Shown here: positions 1 through 8,157 of the stretch, one piece after another | Position numbering within the stretch: position 1 is the stretch's first letter | Layout of the letters: every line of letters starts with the position of its first letter | Source of the DNA: a virus | Direction: 5' to 3' (one strand) | IMG/VR virus record: IMGVR_UViG_3300047668_002652 | Coordinates: 1-25,641 of that record | Length of the DNA: 25,641 bases | Program-made: the position numbers and the translations under genes | The notes under the pieces: model-generated | What the model was told of the DNA's origin: nothing | Seen by the model: only the letters and a program-made list of their open reading frames with translations | Database searches by the model: none

Positions 1-3000
1 AAGCCCGCAAAAGACGACCTATCTTCAGCATTTATTTTTTCTATTATGTTCGGGTGAGTGCTGTCCCATACTGTATAGTCTTTATTCCCAGCAGCCCTTT
101 CTATAAATTTTGCACTAAAACCTATCCCACCACTTTCTGCATAAATATTCTTTAATTTTGATTGATCAACGAAAGGTTTATTACCAAAGTAAGCGTTTTC
201 TAGAATTTCCCTTGGTGAATTATCAAAGGCAGTTGTGACTGCGGGGGCAAAATTAGGAGCAAAACCACCGGCCTTAGAGTGACCTTGTATAGTTTTTGAG
301 TTTCTTGTTGCATTCTTAATCCCTTCTGGATGATCACGTTTTACTGCAGAGAAGTTATTTTGGGTATTTCCGTCCCTAACGTATGTACCGACCTGTTTAT
401 TATAATCAACTACAGGCCTTCCGCCTAGAGCTCTTTCGGTCTTTATAGCTCTAGAAACCCCTTCGCCAATAGGAGAAAAAGACGGAACAAAACCAGTAGC
501 GGCTCCTCCTATTGGCGCAATCGTTATTTTTTCCACAGCTCTTTCTAGAGCGCTAGCAGCTTTTGACAGAGAATCCGCTGAACCGCTAAAATTTGAACCT
601 TTTAGTGAACCAATTAACGCTTCATTTAATTTCTGCTGGTGCTCAGCATTTTTTTGAGAATTTTTTTCATTAGTTTCGGAAAGACTTTGAATGCTTTTGC
701 TTAATTCATCCGGATTCAAGCTTTTGTTTACTGCCTCGGCAATTTCTGGTCCTATGTTTAAGGACTCTGCAATTGAAGAGCCTATTACTTCGGCCATTTT
801 TGAAGCTAGTAAGCTAATGCTATCTTCTTTTATTTCTATTAATTGAGCCGCTTTTACTTCTTTTTCTCCTTTCACCCCTCCTTCTTCTCGTCTAGCTAGT
901 GCGTCTTGGAGAGATTTTAGTGCTGCTCTGAAAAATTTAGACCTATCAGCAGAAAGACCTTTAGTGCCTCCTGCTCGGACCAGCTTACTAATCTCTATTC
1001 TTAATTCTTCCAGCGAACCTCCTCCTATTTCCTTACCGGTAATTCCCGAAAAAGCAGCTCTAAGATTTTCCAACTCACTAGCTTTAGCTTTAATCTCGGT
1101 TAGCTCTGCTAATATATCCTGATCAGCGCCTATAGAAATTAAAGTAGCTATACCGTTATTCATTTCAGTAATTTTTTCCAATGAAGTCTTTGCGGTTGTC
1201 CCGTCTTCTTTTAAAATCTTATCAAAGTTTTTGAAAACGTTTATTTGCTGTTCGCTAAACTGTGTGTTCCTTAAGGTCGCTATCTGCTGACTTTTTAAAG
1301 CTGCTAATTGAGCTCTAGCGCTAGCTTCTGCCATTTTTTGGCTTGCCACTTGAGTTGCGTTTATAGCTCTTAGTTTTTGCAAAGCTTCTAGCGCTACCTT
1401 TTTTTCTTCTGGGCTGCCTGTCTTCTGAACTTGAAGTAGCGCCGTTAAAGCTTCTTTGCTAGAAACGTTTCCTCCTTTAACCCCCTCTATCAAAGTCTTC
1501 ATACCTCCCGACAAGACGGTGCCTGACTCTTTGTTAGCTTTGATTAAATCAGATGCAAAAGACCTAAGAACCTTTTTTGTTTCTTGCGTTGATTTTAATA
1601 AATCGTTTTGTATTTTTGCTGCGGAAGTTCCTTTTATTGAATTTTCTTGAGTAACTGTACCGGTAGCTTGCTGCCTTTCTGATCTTGACTTAACATCTAT
1701 TTGACCGATATTATACAAAGCATTAAAAGCTCTATCAGAACTTTGTCCTGCAATTTCTAATGCGGTGCCCAGTTCATTTATTTTTTTACTTAAGTTTACT
1801 ACCGGATTTTGAGCTGCTTTAAAAGCGTTCTTTGCTGTTATTATTGCGCTAGAGTAATTTGATGAGGCTTGCACTTGCTTAATAATGCCTTGAGTTATAC
1901 TTTCGTTATTACGAATCCAACTCCTAGTTGGAGCGTCAAACTCCCCTAAGATATCCTGCAGCCCTAATAATGCACGAGAAGCGCTATTTGAGGAAGGGTC
2001 GAAATCTTTCAGTGATTTAGATAGCTTTTTAATCTTATCGTCTGAAAGTCCGGACGTTAATAAGTCGGACATTGATTTTATCTCATCGGTAAACTGACTT
2101 ACGTCAACGCCTTTTCCTACATCAAAAATGCCAAGAAATTGTTTACTGTCAAGCTCTTCATTGAATTTTTTAACAACGCCCGCAAAGTCATTCGAGAAAG
2201 TTTTTAAATTCTTTCCTTGTTCGGCCAGACTTTTAAATGTTTTTATAGACTCATTAAATTTATCAGTATCTCCAATACTATTTATTAAATCCTCAAAAGC
2301 TTTTGGATTAAGTGATCGTATACTCTTTGCTTGCTCAAAAATATTTTGCAATATTTTTCCAGAAGCTTCAATATCGCCTTTGCCTGTTGCGGCGCTAAAT
2401 TTAGCTGCTGAAGTTGCGAATTTATCCAAGCTCTCTATGTTTTGGCTAATTATATTTATAGACTTCTCTCTTGTAGCTATTTCTAACTCTAAAGCTTTTA
2501 TATTATTAACTTCCGCATCATATAAATTTCGGTATATGTCGTAAGCAATGCCGGCAGCAACACCAACTACCGCTAAGGCTTTACCCACTATGCCTAATTT
2601 ACCGATTAAATCTGGAAATACAGCGGCAAGTCCAGAGATGCCTGCTACGGTAGATTGCGTTCCTGTAGCGCTAACACCCATCGTGGAAGTTAATGTAGAT
2701 AAGGCGAATTCTAACGCAAAAACTTTACCTAGCAAACCATCAGACGATTTAGTTTGTTTTGATAGTGCGCCTGCTGTTTTTGACGCCGCCTTTCCAAGCT
2801 TTTTGGTCTCATTTGCCATCTCTTTGAATTTAGGAGACTGAAAATTAGTTTGCTGAATACCTCCTCCTGATATATAATTAGGAACATATCCTCCGGACAT
2901 TCCTTTTCCGTGATTTTTTGGATTCAAGCCTGTTGATATAGCTCTATCAACTCCCTGTGAACCGTTTAAAGGTTCGTCTCTGGTGTTAGCTACCAATAAC

Positions 3001-6000
3001 CCCATTGGGTTTTTAGACCCCTTCAGTCTTTTGTCTTGGTCTACATATACTTTTGCACCAGAACCCTGATCTGAAAGCACGCTTTTTTCACGAACTATAG
3101 ACTCCTCTAATGAATTAGCAAAATTAGGTACAAAGCCAGAAGAGGCGATAGCCATACCTTGATCCTTATCAGCGAATGAGCTTTTATTCAAAATAGCAAC
3201 CTCGTCCTCAAATGCAAATTTTTTAAATAAATCAGTATCAAGCCATCTTTTCATGTGAAAACCTATAGGCTTTTTTCTCGCTTGGTTGGCGAACCATTGT
3301 ACTGACTTAGCTTCGCTCCAATCCCTTCTTTTCATTAAGAAATTTACTAATTTATCAACCTTCCTAGGATTGTACATCCTTTTATGACTCATGCTTGTTT
3401 TTCCTATAAAACCCTGCTTAGATGGGTCTTTTGTAGTTGCAAAATCTCTAGCTGTTTTAATATTTGTCGAAGAAGATATTAAAGATGATGTTTTTTCATT
3501 CTCTACGTGAGATCGCAAATAGTCATGAAGAGTATTAAGATCATAGACGTCACTAGCTTTAAACTTTCTGGATCTACGGGGATCAGATTTGTATATATCC
3601 TTAGACTTCAAATTTGATCCTTTCGGCGCCTTTACTCCTCTAAATAAGTCCATAAAATTAGGAACATGGCCAGAAGCGAAACCTCTCTTAAAAAATGGCA
3701 AACCTTCAAGTTCTACCATTCTCTTTTCATTAGGGTCAACTCCTAAAGTCTTCAAGCTACTGATTAATTCTTGCTCTTCTCCAGATAAATATTCGCTTCC
3801 ATCGGCAGTTATGTCATCCTTATAGGAATCCAACTTCATCATTAAACCTGAAGGGTTAAAGGTTCCTTTGATTCTTGTTAATGGTGGCGATTTCTTAGTC
3901 TTTCTCGTTCTGTCTAATAACTGCTTTCCCTTAACAAGCACAGATGGTATTCTTGGCCCAACCACCGTTCCCGCGTCTATGTCAGAATATGGCCTTCCAC
4001 TTTTGTCTGCATTTATTAATGTTTTTAAAATGTTCCTAAAAATTCCTGCTCCTTCTCCGGCAAACCCCCTGATATATTGCACATCAAGAGTTCTTCTCCC
4101 CTTAATCGTCTTATCTTTTATCATACTATCTCGCCCAAAACCTTTTAACTTTTCCGCGTAATTAGGGGTGAATCCACTAGCTGCTGGAATTGTCTCGTCC
4201 GAGATCCCTTCAGATCTTTTAAGAATATCTTTGTTAAATATAGCAGACTCCTCTGAGCCAGCAGCCCCCTCTATTTCATTCGCGAAATTTGGCACATACC
4301 CTCCTGCTCGAGCAGGAATAAACCCAGAAGCCCTTCCTCCAGTCGGCTCTCTTATGAATTTTTTCATAAAGCTTAATTTATTACCAGTCCCACCTAAGGT
4401 AGTCTTAATGTCTCCAAATTTAGCTTGCTTTAACCCAAGCACCTCCTGCTCTTTTTGCGTAATGTTGTATAAATCCCAATTATCATTATCAAGCCTAGAG
4501 TGGTATGTCATTTCTTGATTATAAGCCTTAAGGCCGCTATTTAAAAGTTCTTCAAAAATTCTACCAGTAGAAGTTGACTTGCTTCCTTTGTTGTAAGCTT
4601 CTATCTGCTTGATATAATAATCTTTATTATTATCTAATATTTTTGAATAATTATTCCTCCAGTTGTCGTCTATTTTTGCGGATGTTTTTGGAAATATATC
4701 TTTATCACTGTTAAGTATATCCCCTATGTTTATATTACCTTTTCCTGTTTTTGGGATATTTTTTCCTAAATACTGCTTAATTCTTTCTTGAATTTCTCTA
4801 AATCCTATTTCAGTGCTGTTGGCCTCCGGCGGTCTTATCGAAACTGAATCGAACCCATAATGCGGCTCCTTTATGTAATTTTTAAGTTTTGGCCGTACTA
4901 TTGACTTGCCTTTTTCTTTGCCTAGATTTTCTATTTTAGAGCTCCAGTCTGGAGTTTTTCTTGAACTATTACTATAAATATAAGCGGCTGCATTACCAAC
5001 TATACCATACTCTTTACTCTTCGACTTAAAGTCTCCTTCTGTTATACTCGGATAATGCGTCCTACCAAAATTAGTTCTTGCGTCCTTATCTCTTGCAAAG
5101 TTATTGTTTATTACGTTTCTGTACTTTTCGTTTCTTAAATTTTTTATTAAATGAGGAAGTAATTTTTTCTTAGGAAACTGTTTTTTAAAATCTTTTTTAT
5201 CTTGATCGCTCCTTCTTGTTATGTTTAAAATATCAGAAACGTTAAATTGTGACCCTGTTTCAGGTTGAGATTTCATAGCTGCCTTAGACAGCCCATTATT
5301 GTCTTGAAAGACATAATTTGGAATAAATCCTTCTGACCTTGCAGCGACAGAACCTTGCCCCTTCTTTCTCTCTTTAGACCTCTCTCCCTTGGTCATTTTA
5401 TTTCCCGCTTCAAAAAATGGTCTCCAGTGCTGTTCGTAAATACTCTCTAAAGGTTCCTTGAAGTGGTTTTTATGACTTTTTTGAACTACCTCTCTAAGTG
5501 ATTGCGCTCCGCCAGATCTTTTCGCATCGCCTTTTGATATGCCATATCCTTGAAAAAATATATCTTGCATGTCCTTGGTGATTGGACCGCTTTCTTCAAA
5601 ATCCCAAATACCGTCATGCTTGTCTCTCCCTAGGCTCTTCGCGGACTCTAAACTCCCAAGTCTTAATGCGGATTCGAATATACCTCCCTCGACTGACGGA
5701 GAAACTATAGATTGATCAACGTTTGCCTTATCTCTTACTTGATTGACTAACCCTTTTCCCACTTCGTCCCCAAGTATTCCATTGTAAATTCTGGAAGCTA
5801 CAGAAGCTACGGCATTTGCTATATTAGGCTGTATTATATCGTTTATCGCTCCAGCTTTTCCTTCTACTTTGCTCGACACTTCAGGGCTTGACATTTCCGT
5901 TATAGAGGATGTTCCAATATTACTAAATGTAGTTCTCTTTCTTGCTATTACTGTTGAAATAAATTTTTTATCGTCTTTAGTCAACTTGGATCCTGATATT

Positions 6001-8126
6001 TTTTCAATAATTGAATTATTCTCTACAGGGGTAAATGCTGAGATCTGCTTTAACGAGGAAGACTGCCTACCCCTGACCCCTTTTGCAGAAAGCATTCCAA
6101 AGCCTCCTAATTGTCTCTCTACATCAATATCAAGACCGTCTTGAGACGTTAAAAACTGTTTATACTTCTTGTCTTTTTCTAAACTTGAAGCGAAGTTAGG
6201 TATATATCCACTAGCCACTGGAATCGCTCCGTCTGGAACTCCTCCAGATTTTTTAATCATATTCTTATTAAATATAGCAGAACCGCTACTACCCCCAAAT
6301 TTAGGGACTATTACTTCATCTGTGTTTGCTACTATAGTTTGATTTCTTCCTCCCCCCATTGGGAAGTTTTTTAATACTTTCGGCTTGGCTGATCTAGAAG
6401 CTCCTCCCTCTCCAGCAGATATTGCAGCTCTTTCTGAACTTATAGCTCCCTCTATTCCGTTTGCAAAATTTGGCACATACCCTCTTGATCGAGCAGGAAT
6501 AAACCCAGAAGCTTTTGCTGTTGAGCTTACAGCGGCTCCAATTGCGCGGGAACTTGATATTCTAGAAATTAATTTTTGCTGTAGCGCATAAGCGTTGTTT
6601 TGTTGTTTAATGGTTTGCAAAACCAACTCTTCTTTCTGCTCGTGACTAAGCGCCGAATTAGATATGGCCTCATATAAACTTTTGTTATTCTTCAACAGAA
6701 AGCCGATCTTAGCTTCAGTTTCTGCTATTTTATTAGTAGCGCTGCCAATTTTAAATATTTCCTTTACTGCTTTTAAGCTTTGTCCGGTAATAAATTTAAA
6801 GAGCTTAACAAAAGCTACACCAATTAAAATCAATCCGGGTCCAGATATAAAACCTCCAATAGCCTTGAACATTCCCTGCATTAATTTACTGCCTTTTTCT
6901 GGGTCTAAAGCTTGCCCCAAAGCCCCTGATATCGAATTAAATAAATTCAATAAATTCTCTATAGCTGGTGTCGCTATTAAACTTCCTAAAGTTGACGCTA
7001 ATTCCTTAGCGCTGACCGCAGCTTCGTTAATAAGAGTTGATAAAGTGCCTTGAAGCTTTTCATTTCTTCTGACAGCTTCGTCAGTTGCGCTATTTGATTG
7101 GGTTAGAGCTCGTTCGTATATACTATAATCACTTCCTAAATCCTTAACCAATGCTTTAAGGTTATTGATTTGAAAAACACCAGCTATCAATTCGTCTGTG
7201 AAAGCTTTTTGAGAGTCCGTTAAAGACCCGTAAACCCCTGAGTAATCTTTCAGAATGTCTAAGGCTCCCCTGATATTGCCAGCAGCATCAGTCGTAGCCA
7301 CTCCAATCTCCTCAAGAGCTTCTCTTACGCCTCCTCTTTGTAGTCGCGTAAAGATACTCTTAAATGCATTGCCTATAACAGCTCCTCCTCTAGCAGTTGT
7401 TTGCTGCACACTCGTAACGGCTGCGAGTAATTGATCTAAATCTACTTTTGCTGACTGTGCGGTTGCTCCGGCTCTAGCAAGGCCATTAGCCAAGTCTTCG
7501 GTACTTACGGCAAACGCAGCATCAACAGTGGCTAGTTTATTCACTATTTCAGTCGTCGTGATTGCGGTATCTCCAAAACTATTTACTGCAGCGGTTAAAG
7601 TTTCTACTGATTTGGCAGCCTCCATACCTGACAATCTAGTCAATATCATTGCGTCATTAATCCTGCCTAACGTCTCTTCTGCCCCCAAGCCCTGTCTAGA
7701 TAGTTCAACAGCAGCCTCAGCTACGGTTTGAAAACTTTGCCCCGTATTCTTTGCTGTATCAAAAAGCTTCGAAGAGAAATCTGCCAAGCTTGAGGCGTTA
7801 AGGTTTAAAATAACATTAATATCAGTAAGAGCTTTCTCGACCTCTACAGCGCTTGAGATCATGGCTTTAAAACCCTGCGTTACGGCATTAAGGACTCCAA
7901 CCGCAGCTCCGAAGGCTAAAGTACGAGCTACAGATGCATCCAGAGACTTTTGGAATTCTGCTATATCACCTGATATTCTCCCTAATGGCTGCCTAAACCC
8001 CTTATCATTAAGGGAGACCGACATTGGACGTATCTTCTTCTCGGCGGTGCGAACCTGCCGTACAATATCATCTGTTAGGCCGCTAGCGCCTACATTGATT
8101 TGAATATTTCCACTTCCTAATGCCAT
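1..8126 (-). CDS. Phage tail tape measure protein, TP901 type, with embedded enzyme-like cassettes (C-terminus beyond left edge)
   Basis: One frame stays open from ATG 8126 to the left edge, at least 2708 codons; the C-terminus is not seen. Residues about 70-400 look like the TP901/PhageMin_Tail core: helical, Ala-rich, with segments such as SRQGLGAEE and TARGGAVIGNAFKSIFTRL. Hydrophobic segments lie near 425-447 and 1835-1870, as is usual in tape measure proteins, which fix tail length and are ejected before the DNA. Residues about 1870-2540 are mainly charged helical, coiled-coil-like sequence. Between about 540 and 1750, and after 2548, ten G-aromatic-x-P-N-F/Y motifs punctuate non-tape segments, including nuclease-like and ADP-ribosyltransferase-like domains listed separately. 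AAGGAA six bases upstream is a fair ribosome binding site. Tape measure identity is strong from sequence, size and gene order; cargo function is inferred. Confidence 0.93.
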   Translation of the reverse strand, partial: MALGSGNIQINVGASGLTDDIVRQVRTAEKKIRPMSVSLNDKGFRQPLGRISGDIAEFQKSLDASVARTLAFGAAVGVLNAVTQGFKAMISSAVEVEKALTDINVILNLNASSLADFSSKLFDTAKNTGQSFQTVAEAAVELSRQGLGAEETLGRINDAMILTRLSGMEAAKSVETLTAAVNSFGDTAITTTEIVNKLATVDAAFAVSTEDLANGLARAGATAQSAKVDLDQLLAAVTSVQQTTARGGAVIGNAFKSIFTRLQRGGVREALEEIGVATTDAAGNIRGALDILKDYSGVYGSLTDSQKAFTDELIAGVFQINNLKALVKDLGSDYSIYERALTQSNSATDEAVRRNEKLQGTLSTLINEAAVSAKELASTLGSLIATPAIENLLNLFNSISGALGQALDPEKGSKLMQGMFKAIGGFISGPGLILIGVAFVKLFKFITGQSLKAVKEIFKIGSATNKIAETEAKIGFLLKNNKSLYEAISNSALSHEQKEELVLQTIKQQNNAYALQQKLISRISSSRAIGAAVSSTAKASGFIPARSRGYVPNFANGIEGAISSERAAISAGEGGASRSAKPKVLKNFPMGGGRNQTIVANTDEVIVPKFGGSSGSAIFNKNMIKKSGGVPDGAIPVASGYIPNFASSLEKDKKYKQFLTSQDGLDIDVERQLGGFGMLSAKGVRGRQSSSLKQISAFTPVENNSIIEKISGSKLTKDDKKFISTVIARKRTTFSNIGTSSITEMSSPEVSSKVEGKAGAINDIIQPNIANAVASVASRIYNGILGDEVGKGLVNQVRDKANVDQSIVSPSVEGGIFESALRLGSLESAKSLGRDKHDGIWDFEESGPITKDMQDIFFQGYGISKGDAKRSGGAQSLREVVQKSHKNHFKEPLESIYEQHWRPFFEAGNKMTKGERSKERKKGQGSVAARSEGFIPNYVFQDNNGLSKAAMKSQPETGSQFNVSDILNITRRSDQDKKDFKKQFPKKKLLPHLIKNLRNEKYRNVINNNFARDKDARTNFGRTHYPSITEGDFKSKSKEYGIVGNAAAYIYSNSSRKTPDWSSKIENLGKEKGKSIVRPKLKNYIKEPHYGFDSVSIRPPEANSTEIGFREIQERIKQYLGKNIPKTGKGNINIGDILNSDKDIFPKTSAKIDDNWRNNYSKILDNNKDYYIKQIEAYNKGSKSTSTGRIFEELLNSGLKAYNQEMTYHSRLDNDNWDLYNITQKEQEVLGLKQAKFGDIKTTLGGTGNKLSFMKKFIREPTGGRASGFIPARAGGYVPNFANEIEGAAGSEESAIFNKDILKRSEGISDETIPAASGFTPNYAEKLKGFGRDSMIKDKTIKGRRTLDVQYIRGFAGEGAGIFRNILKTLINADKSGRPYSDIDAGTVVGPRIPSVLVKGKQLLDRTRKTKKSPPLTRIKGTFNPSGLMMKLDSYKDDITADGSEYLSGEEQELISSLKTLGVDPNEKRMVELEGLPFFKRGFASGHVPNFMDLFRGVKAPKGSNLKSKDIYKSDPRRSRKFKASDVYDLNTLHDYLRSHVENEKTSSLISSSTNIKTARDFATTKDPSKQGFIGKTSMSHKRMYNPRKVDKLVNFLMKRRDWSEAKSVQWFANQARKKPIGFHMKRWLDTDLFKKFAFEDEVAILNKSSFADKDQGMAIASSGFVPNFANSLEESIVREKSVLSDQGSGAKVYVDQDKRLKGSKNPMGLLVANTRDEPLNGSQGVDRAISTGLNPKNHGKGMSGGYVPNYISGGGIQQTNFQSPKFKEMANETKKLGKAASKTAGALSKQTKSSDGLLGKVFALEFALSTLTSTMGVSATGTQSTVAGISGLAAVFPDLIGKLGIVGKALAVVGVAAGIAYDIYRNLYDAEVNNIKALELEIATREKSINIISQNIESLDKFATSAAKFSAATGKGDIEASGKILQNIFEQAKSIRSLNPKAFEDLINSIGDTDKFNESIKTFKSLAEQGKNLKTFSNDFAGVVKKFNEELDSKQFLGIFDVGKGVDVSQFTDEIKSMSDLLTSGLSDDKIKKLSKSLKDFDPSSNSASRALLGLQDILGEFDAPTRSWIRNNESITQGIIKQVQASSNYSSAIITAKNAFKAAQNPVVNLSKKINELGTALEIAGQSSDRAFNALYNIGQIDVKSRSERQQATGTVTQENSIKGTSAAKIQNDLLKSTQETKKVLRSFASDLIKANKESGTVLSGGMKTLIEGVKGGNVSSKEALTALLQVQKTGSPEEKKVALEALQKLRAINATQVASQKMAEASARAQLAALKSQQIATLRNTQFSEQQINVFKNFDKILKEDGTTAKTSLEKITEMNNGIATLISIGADQDILAELTEIKAKASELENLRAAFSGITGKEIGGGSLEELRIEISKLVRAGGTKGLSADRSKFFRAALKSLQDALARREEGGVKGEKEVKAAQLIEIKEDSISLLASKMAEVIGSSIAESLNIGPEIAEAVNKSLNPDELSKSIQSLSETNEKNSQKNAEHQQKLNEALIGSLKGSNFSGSADSLSKAASALERAVEKITIAPIGGAATGFVPSFSPIGEGVSRAIKTERALGGRPVVDYNKQVGTYVRDGNTQNNFSAVKRDHPEGIKNATRNSKTIQGHSKAGGFAPNFAPAVTTAFDNSPREILENAYFGNKPFVDQSKLKNIYAESGGIGFSAKFIERAAGNKDYTVWDSTHPNIIEKINAEDRSSFAG
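3192..3662 (-). other. ADP-ribosyltransferase-like segment inside the tape measure protein
   Basis: The segment starts directly at the linker motif SGHVPNF (Pro 1489) and ends about 20 residues before the next linker (Pro 1667). It contains MDLFRGV (R1496), then SLISSSTNIKTARDFA (Ser 1551-1553, Thr 1554), then FAFEDEVAIL (E1640-x-E1642). R, then an S-T-S-like strand followed by A-x-x-FA, then E-x-E near the C-terminus is the R-S-E signature of mono-ADP-ribosyltransferases. R to S is about 55 residues and S to E about 89, within the range I expect for the fold. Known phage ADP-ribosyltransferases such as T4 Alt are virion proteins injected with the DNA. Activity and substrate here are unknown. 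Confidence 0.55.
3912..4082 (-). other. Unassigned globular segment, weakly acetyltransferase-like, inside the tape measure protein
   Basis: Residues about 1349-1405, between linker motifs at 1321 and 1489, contain YIRGFAGEGAGIFRNILKTL, then DIDAGTVVGPRIP, then KGKQLLDR. A basic residue followed by a Gly-rich turn (R1353 to G1361), a helix, a strand and another helix recalls the acetyl-CoA binding loop region of GNAT acetyltransferases. The match is short and the Gly spacing is not canonical. The strongly patterned GTVVGPRIP stretch indicates a real folded domain rather than tape-like coiled coil. Confidence 0.3.
4263..4331. repeat. Direct DNA repeat copy 2 (pairs with 6444-6512)
   Basis: This is the second copy of the 69-base repeat, encoding ASGFIPAR-AG-GYVPNFA and IEGA. 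It is followed almost at once by the SAIFNK segment that also follows copy 1. In copy 1 the two blocks are separated by about 50 extra residues (roughly 565-615), so the two copies differ by an internal insertion or deletion. Confidence 0.9.
4389..4574 (-). other. PD-(D/E)XK nuclease-like segment B inside the tape measure protein
   Basis: Residues about 1185-1246 read TGRIFEELLNSG (E1192), then NDNWDLYNI (D1218), then KFGDIKTT (D1239-x-K1241). The spacing is 26 and 21 residues, close to segment A. Both copies share a G-x-IFE-x-x-L start, a W-D-aromatic or aliphatic centre and a G-D-x-K end, but little else, so they are divergent paralogues or independently acquired relatives. The segment lies between linker motifs at residues 936 and 1279, at the C-terminal end of a cassette of about 340 residues whose first part I do not recognise. 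Confidence 0.6.
5512..5693 (-). other. PD-(D/E)XK nuclease-like segment A inside the tape measure protein
   Basis: Residues about 812-872 read GGIFESALRL (E818), then HDGIWDFEES (D842), then SKGDAKRSGG (D867-x-K869). A Glu in a helix after IFE, an Asp after a hydrophobic strand, and a D-x-K about 25 residues later is the order of catalytic residues in the PD-(D/E)XK restriction-endonuclease-like fold. The E-to-D and D-to-DxK distances are 24 and 25 residues. The segment lies between linker motifs at residues 643 and 936. A second copy in the same protein has the same signature, which makes chance less likely. Fold and activity are inferred from motifs only. Confidence 0.55.
6444..6512. repeat. 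Direct DNA repeat copy 1 (pairs with 4263-4331)
   Basis: This 69-base stretch matches 4263-4331 at a constant offset of 2181 bases (727 codons, so in frame), with seven mismatches that I count, about 90% identity. It encodes the double linker ASGFIPAR-SR-GYVPNFA plus the following IEGA segment. Such identity inside one gene, flanked by unrelated sequence, points to a recent duplication or to gene conversion. Confidence 0.9.
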
Positions 8127-8157
8127 AACAATTCCTTGTTACTATATACACTAGTTT

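Larger units (their letters stand above)
237..6512 (-). repeat. Ten dispersed SG-[FYH]-x-PN-[FY] linker motifs in the tape measure protein
   Basis: Read in the tape measure frame, the Pro of each motif falls at residue 552 (GYVPNFA), 643 (GYIPNFA), 936 (GFIPNY), 1279 (GYVPNFA), 1321 (GFTPNYA), 1489 (GHVPNF), 1667 (GFVPNFA), 1749 (GYVPNY), 2548 (GFVPSF) and 2624 (GFAPNFA). Most are preceded by A/S-S-G or G-G. Several are followed by a short acidic helix-like stretch (ANGIEGA, ASSLEK, ANEIEGA, ANSLEE). The intervals range from 42 to about 800 residues, so this is a dispersed motif rather than a tandem repeat. The motifs coincide with the edges of the enzyme-like segments, which suggests linkers or cassette boundaries. 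The function of the motif is unknown to me. Confidence 0.85.

Noticed and set aside
1456-8103. Many plus-strand open frames of 64-138 codons across the left third
   Set aside because: All lie antisense to the continuous tape measure frame, have no family-like sequence and are explained by A/T-rich codon bias. They are shadows.
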